From an uncultured Arenicella sp. (GTDB lineage Bacteria > Pseudomonadota > Gammaproteobacteria > Arenicellales > Arenicellaceae), in NCBI GenBank assembly GCA_937974565.1, contig CALJWL010000006.1, positions 1-53,336 of the forward strand: a DNA stretch of 53,336 bases, written 5' to 3'. Below are positions 30,361 through 39,219 of this stretch, in pieces. Both the position numbers and the translations under genes were made by a program. The first letter of the stretch is position 1. The number at the start of each line of letters is the position of its first letter. The notes under the pieces were generated by a model. It made no database searches. It was given only the letters and a program-made list of their open reading frames with translations, and was not told the DNA's origin.

Positions 30361-30861
30361 ATGAACAAGTTAATACATCGCGGCAATCTAATTGAACTGC
30401 ACAATGAACGAGTCGATTTTAAAGACGGCGGACACACTCACTTTGATATCGTCAAACACCCAGGTGGGGCTGTGATCGCGGCAATCAACCACAAAGAAGA
30501 AGTTTGCCTTCTCAAGCAATGGAGGCATGCAGTGGGGCAATTTATTTGGGAGTTCCCAGCGGGTTGCTTGGAACCCAATGAACCACCTATTGAGACCGCC
30601 AAGCGTGAGCTGGAAGAAGAAGCCGCTGTCAAGGCATCTGAATGGCAAGAACGAGGCACCTTAATACCCAGCCCAGGTTTCAGTAACGAAGTTCTCTTTT
30701 TATTTGAAGCGCGACAGTTGCATGAAGGGCAATTAAATTTAGACGACGCGGAGCAGCTTGAAGCGCATTGGTTGCCTTTATCTAAAGTTCAAGAAATGGG
30801 TAAGAACGGGGAAATAAGTGACGCCAAGACTCTGGCGTTGTTACTCAGAATCGATTATTAA
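30361..30861 (+). CDS. NUDIX hydrolase, ADP-sugar pyrophosphatase-like
   Basis: 166 residues. The Nudix box runs from Gly68 to Val90 (G-x5-E74, R82-E83-L84-x-E86-E87), with Ala where the final Gly is usual. The preceding LKQWRHAVGQFIWEFPAGCL block is typical of ADP-ribose pyrophosphatase-type (NudF/YffH-like) enzymes, which cleave nucleoside diphosphate sugars into NMP and sugar phosphate with Mg2+. Substrate specificity cannot be read from sequence. It has its own intergenic region and converges with the XRE-type regulator gene. Confidence 0.88.
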   Translation: MNKLIHRGNLIELHNERVDFKDGGHTHFDIVKHPGGAVIAAINHKEEVCLLKQWRHAVGQFIWEFPAGCLEPNEPPIETAKRELEEEAAVKASEWQERGTLIPSPGFSNEVLFLFEARQLHEGQLNLDDAEQLEAHWLPLSKVQEMGKNGEISDAKTLALLLRIDY

Positions 30862-30882
30862 CCAGACATGACGCAGCGAAGG

Positions 30883-31209
30883 CTATTGTATCAACCACGC
30901 GGCTAACGCCACACCAGCCACGACTCCGGCGGTAAACCCACCAAAAAATATCAAGCCACTGAGTCTCGGGAGTTTGGCGCTTCCAGGCACCCGATTCTTA
31001 CCATCGAATTGTTCTGTAGAGATGAGTAATTCACTGACTTGAATTTCAAAAACAGCGGCATAGGCCGCAACCGTTTCATTAGAAGCAACGCCGTCTTTCT
31101 CAACCCGTTGTATTGTACGCATGCTTACGCCACAGACCTCGGCTAGGTGTTGCTGAGTCCAGTTGTGATCTAGCCGTAGACGTTTCATGCGCGTTGAATC
31201 AACTAACAT
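30883..31209 (-). CDS. XRE-family HTH regulator with C-terminal membrane anchor
   Basis: The preferred start is ATG 31209 (108 residues, MLVDSTRMKRL). A 10-codon longer form would need a TTG and overlap the upstream gene. Residues about 7-62 form a Cro/CI-type helix-turn-helix (NWTQQHLAEVCGVSMRTIQR). A Gly/Ala-rich hydrophobic helix covers about 83-106, so the protein is probably a membrane-tethered DNA-binding protein. The gene begins 4 nt after the stop of the 145-residue membrane-protein gene, so the two likely form one transcription unit and one signalling unit. The regulated genes are unknown. Confidence 0.8.
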   Translation of the reverse strand: MLVDSTRMKRLRLDHNWTQQHLAEVCGVSMRTIQRVEKDGVASNETVAAYAAVFEIQVSELLISTEQFDGKNRVPGSAKLPRLSGLIFFGGFTAGVVAGVALAAWLIQ

Positions 31210-31213
31210 GCGA

Positions 31214-31651
31214 TTAGATCCCAGACACGGTTTCTGCAAGTTTATTAATCACTGAGCTTAGGCTTGATGCCATCACCCCGACCACAAGCCCAAAGCCTAT
31301 GAGGCCCAGTATGGCATGAAGCTTTTTGGGTGTTGAAAGGGCCACATAGAAGGGGTCGATCTTTCGGCCGATCTGCGTGCCATCCACCCAAACGGTCACG
31401 TCTTGTTTTAGGGTCAGGAAATTTAAAACCCGAGTCACGATGCGAAATGCTCGCCCTTTGTATTCAAACTCGGTGTCGGTGATAAAGCCTAACCAAGGGG
31501 AATGACGGTTAAAAATCAGCTCTCCGTCTATATAAATTCGACGTTTTAACAAAAAAAAGTCGTGAATAAAAACGACTTCTACCCCATCATGGTTGAAAAC
31601 CATGCGTGATGTATGCAGGTCATAACCGATCAGTTCTTTGAAAAAGCTCAT
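31214..31651 (-). CDS. Hypothetical membrane protein, partner of the XRE regulator
   Basis: 145 residues, family not recognised. The first 105 or so are soluble and probably beta-rich (DLHTSRMVFNHDGVEVVFIH, EFEYKGRAFRIVTRV, VTVWVDGTQIG). One hydrophobic segment (AILGLIGFGLVVGVMASSL) is near the C-terminus. ATG 31649-31651 is clear. Tight coupling to the downstream membrane-anchored XRE gene suggests it may modulate or anchor that regulator; that is inference from order only. Confidence 0.7.
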   Translation of the reverse strand: MSFFKELIGYDLHTSRMVFNHDGVEVVFIHDFFLLKRRIYIDGELIFNRHSPWLGFITDTEFEYKGRAFRIVTRVLNFLTLKQDVTVWVDGTQIGRKIDPFYVALSTPKKLHAILGLIGFGLVVGVMASSLSSVINKLAETVSGI

Positions 31652-31757
31652 GAATACAAAATTAGGTTGCGACTGTGTAACGCGATTAGATCATCTGGCG
31701 GCTTAATACGTGACGACAAAACAATGACACGAGCATGACAAGCACGCCGAAACAAAT

Positions 31758-33026
31758 TCACAAACCCTCGATTAGCTCATAATTTTTATTCAGGGCACCT
31801 CGATGCGCGTCAATGAATGCCATGCCTCGGTTTCCCATTTCATCACGCAGACTAGGGTTAGACAGCAGCTCAGCCACTGTCTCTACTAGCTCATCGGTGT
31901 TGTTCACCATTCGCCCAGCACCTTCTTTGATTGTCCAGCGACTGATATCAGGAAAATTGAACATATGCGGTCCAAATATAACCGGCACGCCTAATGCGCA
32001 AGGTTCTAATATGTTTTGACCACCCAAAGGCTCCAAGCTTCCCCCAACAAAGGCCACATCCGAACAGGCGTACATCAAACTAAGCTCACCCATGGTATCA
32101 CCTAAATAGACGTCCACATCAGCACCAAGTTCGTTAACATTGTCGGTACGACGTACGCACGTAAGCTCACGGCGCTGAATTTTTCGCGCCATGTAATCAA
32201 ATCGTTCAGGGTGTCGAGGCACCAATATCAGCAGCAACGAAGGAAATGTCGTTTTAAGCGTTTTGTACGCCGCGAGAATCTTGCTTTCTTCGCCATCTCG
32301 GGTGCTTCCAGCGATCCATATTAATCGGTCTTGGCCGAGCTGACGACGCATCACTTCGGCCGATTCTCTTAGACTGGGTGCCATAGTGACATCAAACTTA
32401 ATACTGCCCGTCTCGAAAATTTTATCTTCGGCAACGCCAAGAAGCTCTAGATGCTCGCGATCGGCTTTGCCTTGCACCGCAAAAAAATCGACCTGACTTA
32501 ACGTGTTTTCAACAAACTTGGGAAACTTGGCGTAACCAGCGTAAGAACGCTCTGATAAACGTACATTGGTATAGACCAGCGTGGCTTTTGATGCTTTGAC
32601 TGCGGCGATCATATTTGGCCAAATCTCAGTTTCCATCACCAACACAACCCTAGCCTGAACGGCGTTAACAAAACGTTTCATCGCCCAATTCAAATCGTAT
32701 GGAAAGTAACAATGCGCAACCTTGCCTTTCAACATTTGTGTCACCATCGCTGAACCGGTCGGTGTGGTTGTGGTGACCAAGACATTAATGTCGGGTTTTT
32801 CCTTAATCAGCCTCAGCACCAATGGTGCGGCCGCGCGTGCTTCACCCACGGAAACCGCATGCACCCATAAATCATAAGGCGCAGCCGCTAAAACCTCTGT
32901 GTTCGCCGCCCCAAATCGCTCTGACCAACGCGACCAATAGGCCGCATTCTTAAACCCCCGCAGAGCCAAACTAACCAAGCCAAAAGGGATGGCTAGGTTA
33001 AGCAAAAGACGATAGAACCAAATCAT
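31758..33026 (-). CDS. waaA: Kdo transferase WaaA (3-deoxy-D-manno-octulosonate transferase)
   Basis: 422 residues, close to the E. coli length of 425. It transfers Kdo from CMP-Kdo to lipid IVA on the inner face of the cytoplasmic membrane, an essential step of lipopolysaccharide synthesis. Motifs: an N-terminal membrane anchor, WSRWSERFG with the likely catalytic Glu36, HAVSVGEARA, METEIWPN, GSTRDGEE, PRHPERF, GDTMGEL and the nucleotide-binding FVGGSLEPLGGQNILEP. It starts 10 nt after hemF and ends the tsaC-hemF-waaA run. Whether it adds one or two Kdo units cannot be told. Confidence 0.97.
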   Translation of the reverse strand: MIWFYRLLLNLAIPFGLVSLALRGFKNAAYWSRWSERFGAANTEVLAAAPYDLWVHAVSVGEARAAAPLVLRLIKEKPDINVLVTTTTPTGSAMVTQMLKGKVAHCYFPYDLNWAMKRFVNAVQARVVLVMETEIWPNMIAAVKASKATLVYTNVRLSERSYAGYAKFPKFVENTLSQVDFFAVQGKADREHLELLGVAEDKIFETGSIKFDVTMAPSLRESAEVMRRQLGQDRLIWIAGSTRDGEESKILAAYKTLKTTFPSLLLILVPRHPERFDYMARKIQRRELTCVRRTDNVNELGADVDVYLGDTMGELSLMYACSDVAFVGGSLEPLGGQNILEPCALGVPVIFGPHMFNFPDISRWTIKEGAGRMVNNTDELVETVAELLSNPSLRDEMGNRGMAFIDAHRGALNKNYELIEGL

Positions 33027-33036
33027 ACTAACCGCC

Positions 33037-33951
33037 TTATAACCAGTCTTTCACTACAATGTAATCTGACAGCAATTGCGCCTCGGGTGAACCTTCTTCG
33101 GGCAAGGCATGATATTCCCACGCCACCTTAGGGGGCATTGACATCAAAATGGACTCGGTTCGCCCACCTGATTGCAAACCAAACAGAGTGCCACGGTCAT
33201 ACACCAAATTAAATTCAACGTAACGCCCTCTACGCAATAACTGCCAATCTCGTTGCTGTTGTGTGAAAGGCGTATCTTTACGTCGCTCAAGAATGGGTTG
33301 GTAGGCTTTTATATAGTGATCACCGACGCTTTTCATAAACGCAAAACTCTGCTCAAAACCGAGTTCGTTCAAGTCATCATAAAACAAACCGCCCACACCA
33401 CGTTGTTCGTTTCTGTGTGGCAGATGAAAATAATCGTCGCACCACTTTTTATATTTTTCATACAAACCATGGCCAAATGTTGAACAAGCGCTATGCGCCA
33501 CTTGGTGCCAGTGTCTTGCGTCTTCTTCAAAGCCGTAATACGGCGTCATATCAAACCCACCGCCAAACCACCAAACGGGTTGTTCGGTATCCGCGCCAGC
33601 AATAAAAAAACGTACGTTCATGTGTGATGTGGGCGCGTAAGGGTTTTGTGGGTGGATTACTAACGATACACCCATGGCTTCGAATTTTTTACCCGCCAGC
33701 TCTGGCCGTTTATGGGTGGCCGCAGGCGGCAACTTATCGCCCAACACGTGCGAAAAATTCACGCCGCCTTTTTCAATCACTTTACCACCAGAAAGCACTC
33801 GAGTTCGGCCACCACCACGACCATTGGCGTGTTGCCAAGTATCTTCAACAAACTCATTGCCATCGATAAAACTCAGTGCGTCACAAATGGATTCTTGCAA
33901 TGAGTGCAAATAGTTTTTGACTGCGTTTCGTTGATCCAACGTTGGTGCCAT
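33037..33951 (-). CDS. hemF: Oxygen-dependent coproporphyrinogen III oxidase
   Basis: 304 residues (E. coli HemF 299). It carries out oxidative decarboxylation of coproporphyrinogen III to protoporphyrinogen IX using O2, in the cytoplasm, for haem synthesis. Recognised by GGGRTRVL, the SHMNVRFF block, [13 protein letters not shown], the FYDDLNE region and [20 protein letters not shown]. It lies 17 nt after tsaC and 10 nt before waaA. The tsaC-hemF pairing is common in gammaproteobacteria, but the usual neighbour aroE is absent and waaA takes its place. Its presence implies aerobic growth. Confidence 0.98.
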   Translation of the reverse strand: MAPTLDQRNAVKNYLHSLQESICDALSFIDGNEFVEDTWQHANGRGGGRTRVLSGGKVIEKGGVNFSHVLGDKLPPAATHKRPELAGKKFEAMGVSLVIHPQNPYAPTSHMNVRFFIAGADTEQPVWWFGGGFDMTPYYGFEEDARHWHQVAHSACSTFGHGLYEKYKKWCDDYFHLPHRNEQRGVGGLFYDDLNELGFEQSFAFMKSVGDHYIKAYQPILERRKDTPFTQQQRDWQLLRRGRYVEFNLVYDRGTLFGLQSGGRTESILMSMPPKVAWEYHALPEEGSPEAQLLSDYIVVKDWL

Positions 33952-33968
33952 GTCGTGTGTGTACCTGT

Positions 33969-34553
33969 TTATCTTAGAGTGGCGCCAGTGAGCGCATCTC
34001 GAATAGTGGAAGGGTTAGACGCTCCGCCAACGGGCGCATCAATGATGTAGTCACACTCTTTACCTAGGTCATGCCTAACAGCATTGGCGTCTAAATGTTC
34101 TTGTTCGCCCGTGCGGTTGGCGCTGGTGGAAACGATCGGGTGACCAAACGTCGCCAGCAATGAAAGGCACAAAGCGTGATCTGGAATGCGCATTGCAATG
34201 GATGCGTGTTTGCCACGCACCCATTGAGAAACATTCGGTTTTACTGGCAGTAACCACGTGTTCGGCCCGGGCCAACTGGAAGTGACTGACTCCATATTCT
34301 GCACTTTATTAACGTCAGCATATTCTTGAACTTGATCAAGATTGGCGGCAATCAGAATAACGCCTTGCTCAGGTTTGCGGCGCTTTACGTTCAACAGCTT
34401 TTTCATCGCCAGGATGTTTCTAGGGTCGCAACCCAGACCGAAACAGTATTCAGTTGGGTAGGCAATCACACCACCGGCCAATAAGGCTTCGGCGGCCTTA
34501 TCAATTTGGTGAGCTAAATTTTGAGATAAATTTTGAGCTGATGTGAGTGGCAT
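33969..34553 (-). CDS. tsaC: Threonylcarbamoyl-AMP synthase
   Basis: 194 residues, YrdC/TsaC length. It makes threonylcarbamoyl-AMP from threonine, bicarbonate and ATP for the t6A37 modification of ANN-decoding tRNAs. Motifs: [18 protein letters not shown], the [12 protein letters not shown] nucleotide block and the STSANRTGE motif. It is the first gene of the tsaC-hemF-waaA operon. It is the short TsaC form without the extra C-terminal Sua5 domain. Confidence 0.96.
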   Translation of the reverse strand: MPLTSAQNLSQNLAHQIDKAAEALLAGGVIAYPTEYCFGLGCDPRNILAMKKLLNVKRRKPEQGVILIAANLDQVQEYADVNKVQNMESVTSSWPGPNTWLLPVKPNVSQWVRGKHASIAMRIPDHALCLSLLATFGHPIVSTSANRTGEQEHLDANAVRHDLGKECDYIIDAPVGGASNPSTIRDALTGATLR

Positions 34554-34701
34554 AAGGTGTGCTTGAGGCTGACGTTTTCAATCATGATTAGGCAGCCACA
34601 TGGTTCAACAAAACACGTGCGGCTACTGCGCTATTGTAACGCAGGGCTCATTGGGCCGACAGAGTTTCCTTGCTTACATGCTCGTGATCTGTGCTTTTTT
34701 C

Positions 34702-35526
34702 CTAAGGTTGATTGAGTGCCCAGTCATAATCAAAACGGATATCGTATACGCCATTCATTGCCTCGCTGACTGGCTCTGGCACGTATTGCTGCAAATAACG
34801 AATGAGTGCAGACTCGCTATCAGCGAAATCCGTGTCGTAATTCTGAAAGATTTCAGATAAAACCAACTCACCGTCTTCCAAACGCACGGCTCGGCTCTGC
34901 ATTAAGTATTTTTCCTGAAACTTATCTAATAGCTCATTATTATTTTCGCCGTTTAACACTTCTGTCGGCATATCGGGGCCGCCTAAGGTGCAGAAAAACA
35001 GAGCGAAATGCATCCTTGGGTCACGATACAATGGCCTAATAACGCCATTAAGAATGTCGTCCAAAGACATGTCTTGCAATGCCACTGTTACGATGGTTCG
35101 TCGCCACCGCCGTGTCGGCAAGCCTCTGGCCTGAACTTTCGTTACTCTGCCATTACTGTAAGCGTCAATCACCATATTCAACGTGGCTGCGTTATAGAGA
35201 TTAACCCAATACGCTTTAGCTTCGGCTTCACTCAACTGCCGCGGCTCTAATAATTGCAAATAGTCCAGATAAGCCTGCAATTTCGCCTTATCATCGTCCA
35301 AAACTCGATCATAATCAAATCGCGAGATGCCACTAGGGTGGTCAGAAATGACATACGCCTGCAAAATTTCTTGCAGCGCTGTGTGATCAACATTAATCTC
35401 ACTTAAAGGCTCTGAATCGTCCCAAAATTCGATCGGTTTCATTTCGATGGCCGACACACTCGGCCGGCTTAACAGCAGCAGGGCTATCGCCAACAAGCTC
35501 AGTAACTTGTATTTTCTATTCAACAT
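34702..35526 (-). CDS. DUF547 family exported protein, strongly degenerate motif
   Basis: The likely start is ATG 35526 (274 residues), with a good GGTGAGG Shine-Dalgarno just upstream; a longer TTG start is less likely. Signal peptide about 1-26. It has the DUF547 core (HPSGISRFDYD, AKAYWVNLYNAATLN, GVIRPLYRDPRMHFAL) and the family C-terminal FDYDWALN. At the motif HFxxNCAS-x-GCP it keeps His173 but has Phe177, Phe178 and Gly183 where the other copies have Asn, Cys and Cys, and the preceding IEH is ILN. Probably non-catalytic if the motif is catalytic. It is the fourth of four tandem paralogs. The biochemical function of DUF547 is unknown to me. Confidence 0.88.
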   Translation of the reverse strand: MLNRKYKLLSLLAIALLLLSRPSVSAIEMKPIEFWDDSEPLSEINVDHTALQEILQAYVISDHPSGISRFDYDRVLDDDKAKLQAYLDYLQLLEPRQLSEAEAKAYWVNLYNAATLNMVIDAYSNGRVTKVQARGLPTRRWRRTIVTVALQDMSLDDILNGVIRPLYRDPRMHFALFFCTLGGPDMPTEVLNGENNNELLDKFQEKYLMQSRAVRLEDGELVLSEIFQNYDTDFADSESALIRYLQQYVPEPVSEAMNGVYDIRFDYDWALNQP

Positions 35527-36047
35527 AATCCTCACCAACCCTTGATAAACAGAACAAGTGTCTTTTTATAATGCCCACACCCCAATACCCCGAGAGCATG
35601 AGCATTCTTTCTCGACATTGCCTTTATTTGTATGAAAAAGCCGACAGCGGGAACTGAGATCGCTTTTGAGTCTTACCTAAATACCTATCGGTATTGAATT
35701 GGGTAAACGATGTCAGTTGGATGTACTAAATGGTTGAACACCAATGGTAGGAAGAACGCCAATATGCATTGCTAACCCAAGATGACCTCCATTACGATTG
35801 GTTTAGCAGCTCAAGAAACAACAATAACACCACCGCATACCAACTTCTTTCACTCTCGATGACTGATAATCTGTCATCGTTACAAGATACCTTACCCGAG
35901 ACGGGTTGACCTGCGCAAGCCAACGAGATACGAAATTGTACTGGATGTCAATAAAAGACAATTTAGCTAAAGCCTACACGGCCAAGAAAAACAAAGACCA
36001 GCAACCACTGAGGAGGGCAAATGGTTTCTGGTTTAGTGCGTATGGCT
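35527..36047. other. 521-bp gap between DUF547 genes, with a possible ORF remnant
   Basis: No convincing intact gene. The plus strand at 35730-35909 carries an interrupted small frame, described separately. The rest is AT-rich and shows no repeat that I could find. Confidence 0.5.
35730..35909 (+). pseudogene. Possible small-gene remnant with in-frame TAG
   Basis: From ATG 35730 the frame reads MVEHQW, stops at TAG 35748, and then runs on for 52 protein-like codons (EERQYALLTQDDLHYDWF, later LLSLSMTDNLSSLQDTLPE) to TGA 35907-35909. The composition after the stop looks coding (acidic, helix-forming, with Trp/Tyr), but no family is recognised and the upstream ribosome site is poor. It may be the tail of a decayed gene or chance. 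Confidence 0.25.
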
Positions 36048-36884
36048 TTATGGCTTATTTAGCGACCAATCATAGTTGTAACGCGCGCGATTCGAAGCGG
36101 ATAATGCGCGGGCCATGCTGTCTGAGAGATAAGGAATGATGAACTGTTTTACGCTTTCATAGTCGCCACCAAAATCATCGACGTACCATTTAAATATACT
36201 CGACAACACCACACCACGATCACTTAACATCACACCACGATCGTGATTTAGAAACTCTCGAGTATTACTCTCCAACAAGTCTTCCACATTTCTACCGTTA
36301 AACGACACGTCTGGAATGCTCGCTGACCCGACAGTGCCGGCGGCTAAAGAGAAATGCACTCTTGGGTCATTGAATATGGGTCTTAATATTCCGTGTTCTA
36401 TATCATCCAGCGATATCTTTTGCATGGATATGTACAAACGGTTACTGCGCCACAAGCCTCGCCCCATTTCACGCATTGAGCTTTCAGGCTCAGACTCTAA
36501 CACTTCTTGAATTAATGCCGCATTAAATAAGTTCAACCAATAGGCTTTCTGCCATGCTTTATTAAGCTGTCTGGGGTCAAGCTGCTGCATGTAATCAATG
36601 AACTCATTGAGCTTAACTTTATCGGCATCCGTGACGGCCTGGTAGTCAAAACGATTCACTCCTGATGGGTGATTTTTGATGACGTATGTTTCTAAAATTG
36701 AAACCCATTTTGAATCATCGAATGCAAGCTGACTTAGCTTTTCACTGTCGTTCCAAAACTTAATTTCTTTGGCTTTAGGTGCTGCATTTGCTGATGTTTG
36801 AAACAGAAAAAATGCCAACACTAACATAATGAAAACAAAAAATAATTCCCGTAAGACCAAGTGATCTAAACACCGGTTTATCAT
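36048..36884 (-). CDS. DUF547 family exported protein, degenerate motif
   Basis: The preferred start is ATG 36884 (278 residues), with AAAGGGG 6 nt upstream; an ATG nine codons earlier (36911) is the alternative. A long hydrophobic signal segment (about 10-34) ends SANA. DUF547 core: HPSGVNRFDY, KAYWLNLFNAALI, DDIEHGILRPIFNDPRVHF. His177 and the EH pair are kept, but Asn, Cys and Cys of the canonical motif are Ala181, Ala182 and Ser187. It ends with YNYDWSLN, the family C-terminal motif. It is the third of four paralogs, 165 nt after the previous copy. Confidence 0.88.
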   Translation of the reverse strand: MINRCLDHLVLRELFFVFIMLVLAFFLFQTSANAAPKAKEIKFWNDSEKLSQLAFDDSKWVSILETYVIKNHPSGVNRFDYQAVTDADKVKLNEFIDYMQQLDPRQLNKAWQKAYWLNLFNAALIQEVLESEPESSMREMGRGLWRSNRLYISMQKISLDDIEHGILRPIFNDPRVHFSLAAGTVGSASIPDVSFNGRNVEDLLESNTREFLNHDRGVMLSDRGVVLSSIFKWYVDDFGGDYESVKQFIIPYLSDSMARALSASNRARYNYDWSLNKP

Positions 36885-37049
36885 AGACGACCCCTTTCTT
36901 TTATTGATCATGACCTTGAAAAATACAATAACGAATTTAGGCTTATCAACGCAAGCACTAGATGTAAAAAAATAATTTACGTTGGCGACACGACTAAACG
37001 TGTTGAAGCCATGGGAATTCGTTAGAACTTTTATACAGGTAGAATAATA

Positions 37050-37889
37050 CTAGTTGATAATATTTAGATTCCAGTCATAACTGTAAACAATCTTTACTTT
37101 TTGGCTCGGCTCACCTAGGTCTATAAAGCGCCTAAAGTAGTTGAGCAACTCGTCTTTATTTGGTGCAAAGTCGCTCTGGTACCAACTGAAAATTTTAGAC
37201 GCTGTTAACACTCCGTTTTCATAGCTCAAAGCTCTTGGGTGAGTTAAGAATTGCAATTCCGCTTTTTGCAAAAGCGCTTCTGTGTTATTTGCTGTGTAAG
37301 CTGTTTTTTGCAAATTTGGACAGCCAATGCTGGCACAGTTGACCGCATAATGAATTCGATAATCTTGCCAAATTGGCCTCAAAACGCCATGTTCTAAATC
37401 GTTCAAACTCATTTTTTTTCCGTTAACCAGCAGCGTACTCTTGCTCCACGGTCCAGGCCAAATATAGTTAGACCGAATCTGCCTAATCGATGTAATACCA
37501 CGCTCTTGCACAGCTCGACTCACCAACTCGAAGGTTTTAGCGTTGTACAAATTGACCCAATAAGCAAATTGCTCATCACGGTTTAAAACACTTGGGTTAA
37601 TGGCTTGTAAGTACGTCAAATATTGATTTAAAACCGAAAAATCAGCCTCTGTGACACCGGCGTAATCAATTTCGTTCATGCCAGAGGCGTCTGTGCTTAC
37701 GTATTTTTCCAGCAACCCTTGCCAAACACTGTGATCAATGAAAATCTCACTTGCGGCATCGTAGGGCTCCCAATGTTCAATGAGCTTTGATTTTGGCGCG
37801 GCCACCGCGGTGTTATGAGCCGCTTCCACAGTGGTTAGAATCAGCATGGCGGCCAACAACCATAAAAAAGGCGCCTTACAAAAATTCAT
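37050..37889 (-). CDS. DUF547 family exported protein, canonical motif
   Basis: The start at ATG 37889 (279 residues) is chosen because a signal peptide (MNFCKAPFLWLLAAM, ending TAVA) follows directly; the frame is open 46 codons further upstream to a TTG, and no strong ribosome site marks either. The full motif is present: H180, N184, C185, C190 in HYAVNCASIGCPNLQ, preceded by LEHGVLRPIWQD. It ends YSYDWNLN. Family function is unknown; the conserved His and Cys suggest a thiol-dependent activity or metal site in the periplasm, which is inference. Confidence 0.87.
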   Translation of the reverse strand: MNFCKAPFLWLLAAMLILTTVEAAHNTAVAAPKSKLIEHWEPYDAASEIFIDHSVWQGLLEKYVSTDASGMNEIDYAGVTEADFSVLNQYLTYLQAINPSVLNRDEQFAYWVNLYNAKTFELVSRAVQERGITSIRQIRSNYIWPGPWSKSTLLVNGKKMSLNDLEHGVLRPIWQDYRIHYAVNCASIGCPNLQKTAYTANNTEALLQKAELQFLTHPRALSYENGVLTASKIFSWYQSDFAPNKDELLNYFRRFIDLGEPSQKVKIVYSYDWNLNIIN

Positions 37890-38290
37890 ATCATTAAGTC
37901 TATTGGGGGCTGCGTTAACAGAGGCCTCGGTAGCCCACTTTAAGTTAGTCTGAAGTATAGGTGTGGTGAGCATGATTCTTGGAAGCCAACTCCGGCTTGC
38001 ATTACAATACGCATAGCGTTTAATCAAGTGCGGCGAACTTAACTTAAGTTTGCCAAATGTCTTTTATAACCCGACAATCACTCTACCATAAACACACTAA
38101 AAAAAGATAGCGTAATGCTTTTCGGTCAACAGGCGCCGAAGCACACACTGGCCTCGACGCCCGTCAATGACATTCACTTCTGCAATCCTGTGCTAAGTTT
38201 TTTCTCGGTTTAGGTTTTGCTTGTTGACCTGAGACTCTTGATTTGACTGCCTTACACGGTGTTTCATACTAAAAAGACCGTTAATGTGCT
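37890..38290. other. 401-bp gap between DUF547 paralogs
   Basis: No supported gene or RNA. It probably holds the promoter of the downstream DUF547 copy; nothing distinctive was found, apart from the open but unlikely 5' extension of that copy up to 38027. Confidence 0.4.
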
Positions 38291-39106
38291 TTATTTAGCC
38301 TCGTTTAATGACCAGTCGTAATCATAACTTGTGGATTCATAATCGACGAATAAGGACTGCCGATCTTCCTCAGCAAAGTCACTCAAGTATTCCAGAATTT
38401 CATCAACATCACTCCCAAAATCTTCGCCATACCAATCAAAGATACTTGATAACTTGAGTTTACCAGCGTCACCATCAACGCCTCGATCATGATTGATAAA
38501 CTCAACCGCGCCCTTGTCTAATAGTTCCTCTAAATTATCCGCAGTAAACGCTGTGCCTTGAAGGTTGGGACACCCGATACTGGCGCAATTAACCGCAAAA
38601 TGAATTCGCGGATCTTGCCATATGGGTCTGAGTATTCGATGCTCAATATCGTTGAGTGTAAGGTCTTCATCATCAATCTTGATAAGAGACTTATCCCAAG
38701 GCCCAAACGGCGAGGTTAGAAATCGAATCTTACGAATAGAGGTGACCGGATACTCGTCCAGTACAACATCTATTGTTAGAGCGTTGTAGAGGTTGATCCA
38801 ATACGCCATTTGCTCGTTTTTATTCAAGTCTCTCGGGTCTTGCGCTGTCAGCTCTGATAAATAGTTCTTTAACAATGCTTTATCGGCCTTGCTCACTTTA
38901 CCATAAGCAAATCTGTTAACGCCATCATCCGTGTCGTCAACTAAGTAGCTATCTAAAATAGTTTGCCACTTATCGTGTGAAACGGTGTGCGTTGATTCTT
39001 CATCACTGGCCACCCATAACTCCCAAGCGTCCGAGCCGAAAGCGTTGCCCGCCAGACTGAACACAGCCAATAGAGTGGCTGCGATAATTTTGATCTGTTT
39101 TACCAT
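38291..39106 (-). CDS. DUF547 family exported protein, canonical motif
   Basis: 271 residues with signal peptide (about 1-24, ending NAFGS). DUF547 core: DDGVNRFAYGKV, QMAYWINLYNALTID, LNDIEHRILRPIWQDPRIHF. The full motif is present: H169, N173, C174, C179. An acidic C-terminal region (DFGSDVDEILEYL) precedes the family ending YDYDWSLN. It is the first of four tandem DUF547 genes, and with the 37050 copy it represents the intact form. Function unknown. Confidence 0.9.
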   Translation of the reverse strand: MVKQIKIIAATLLAVFSLAGNAFGSDAWELWVASDEESTHTVSHDKWQTILDSYLVDDTDDGVNRFAYGKVSKADKALLKNYLSELTAQDPRDLNKNEQMAYWINLYNALTIDVVLDEYPVTSIRKIRFLTSPFGPWDKSLIKIDDEDLTLNDIEHRILRPIWQDPRIHFAVNCASIGCPNLQGTAFTADNLEELLDKGAVEFINHDRGVDGDAGKLKLSSIFDWYGEDFGSDVDEILEYLSDFAEEDRQSLFVDYESTSYDYDWSLNEAK

Positions 39107-39219
39107 TACGTATCTCTGTTAGTTGCGATCTTTAACTTCATGCTTTTAAGTAGGCCCATTGATCGTGTTCTTATCGAGGCATACCGATTATCAGCATGGC
39201 TTTGTTGGATGCGAATACT

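Noticed and set aside
31210-31239. TTG start extending the XRE regulator by 10 codons
   Set aside because: It overlaps the upstream gene and adds no conserved residues; ATG 31209 directly precedes the helix-turn-helix.
29870-35909. Genome-wide amber (TAG) recoding to explain two interrupted frames
   Set aside because: trpA and the GT-C-like gene end normally at TAG, so TAG works as a stop; nonsense mutation or error is simpler.
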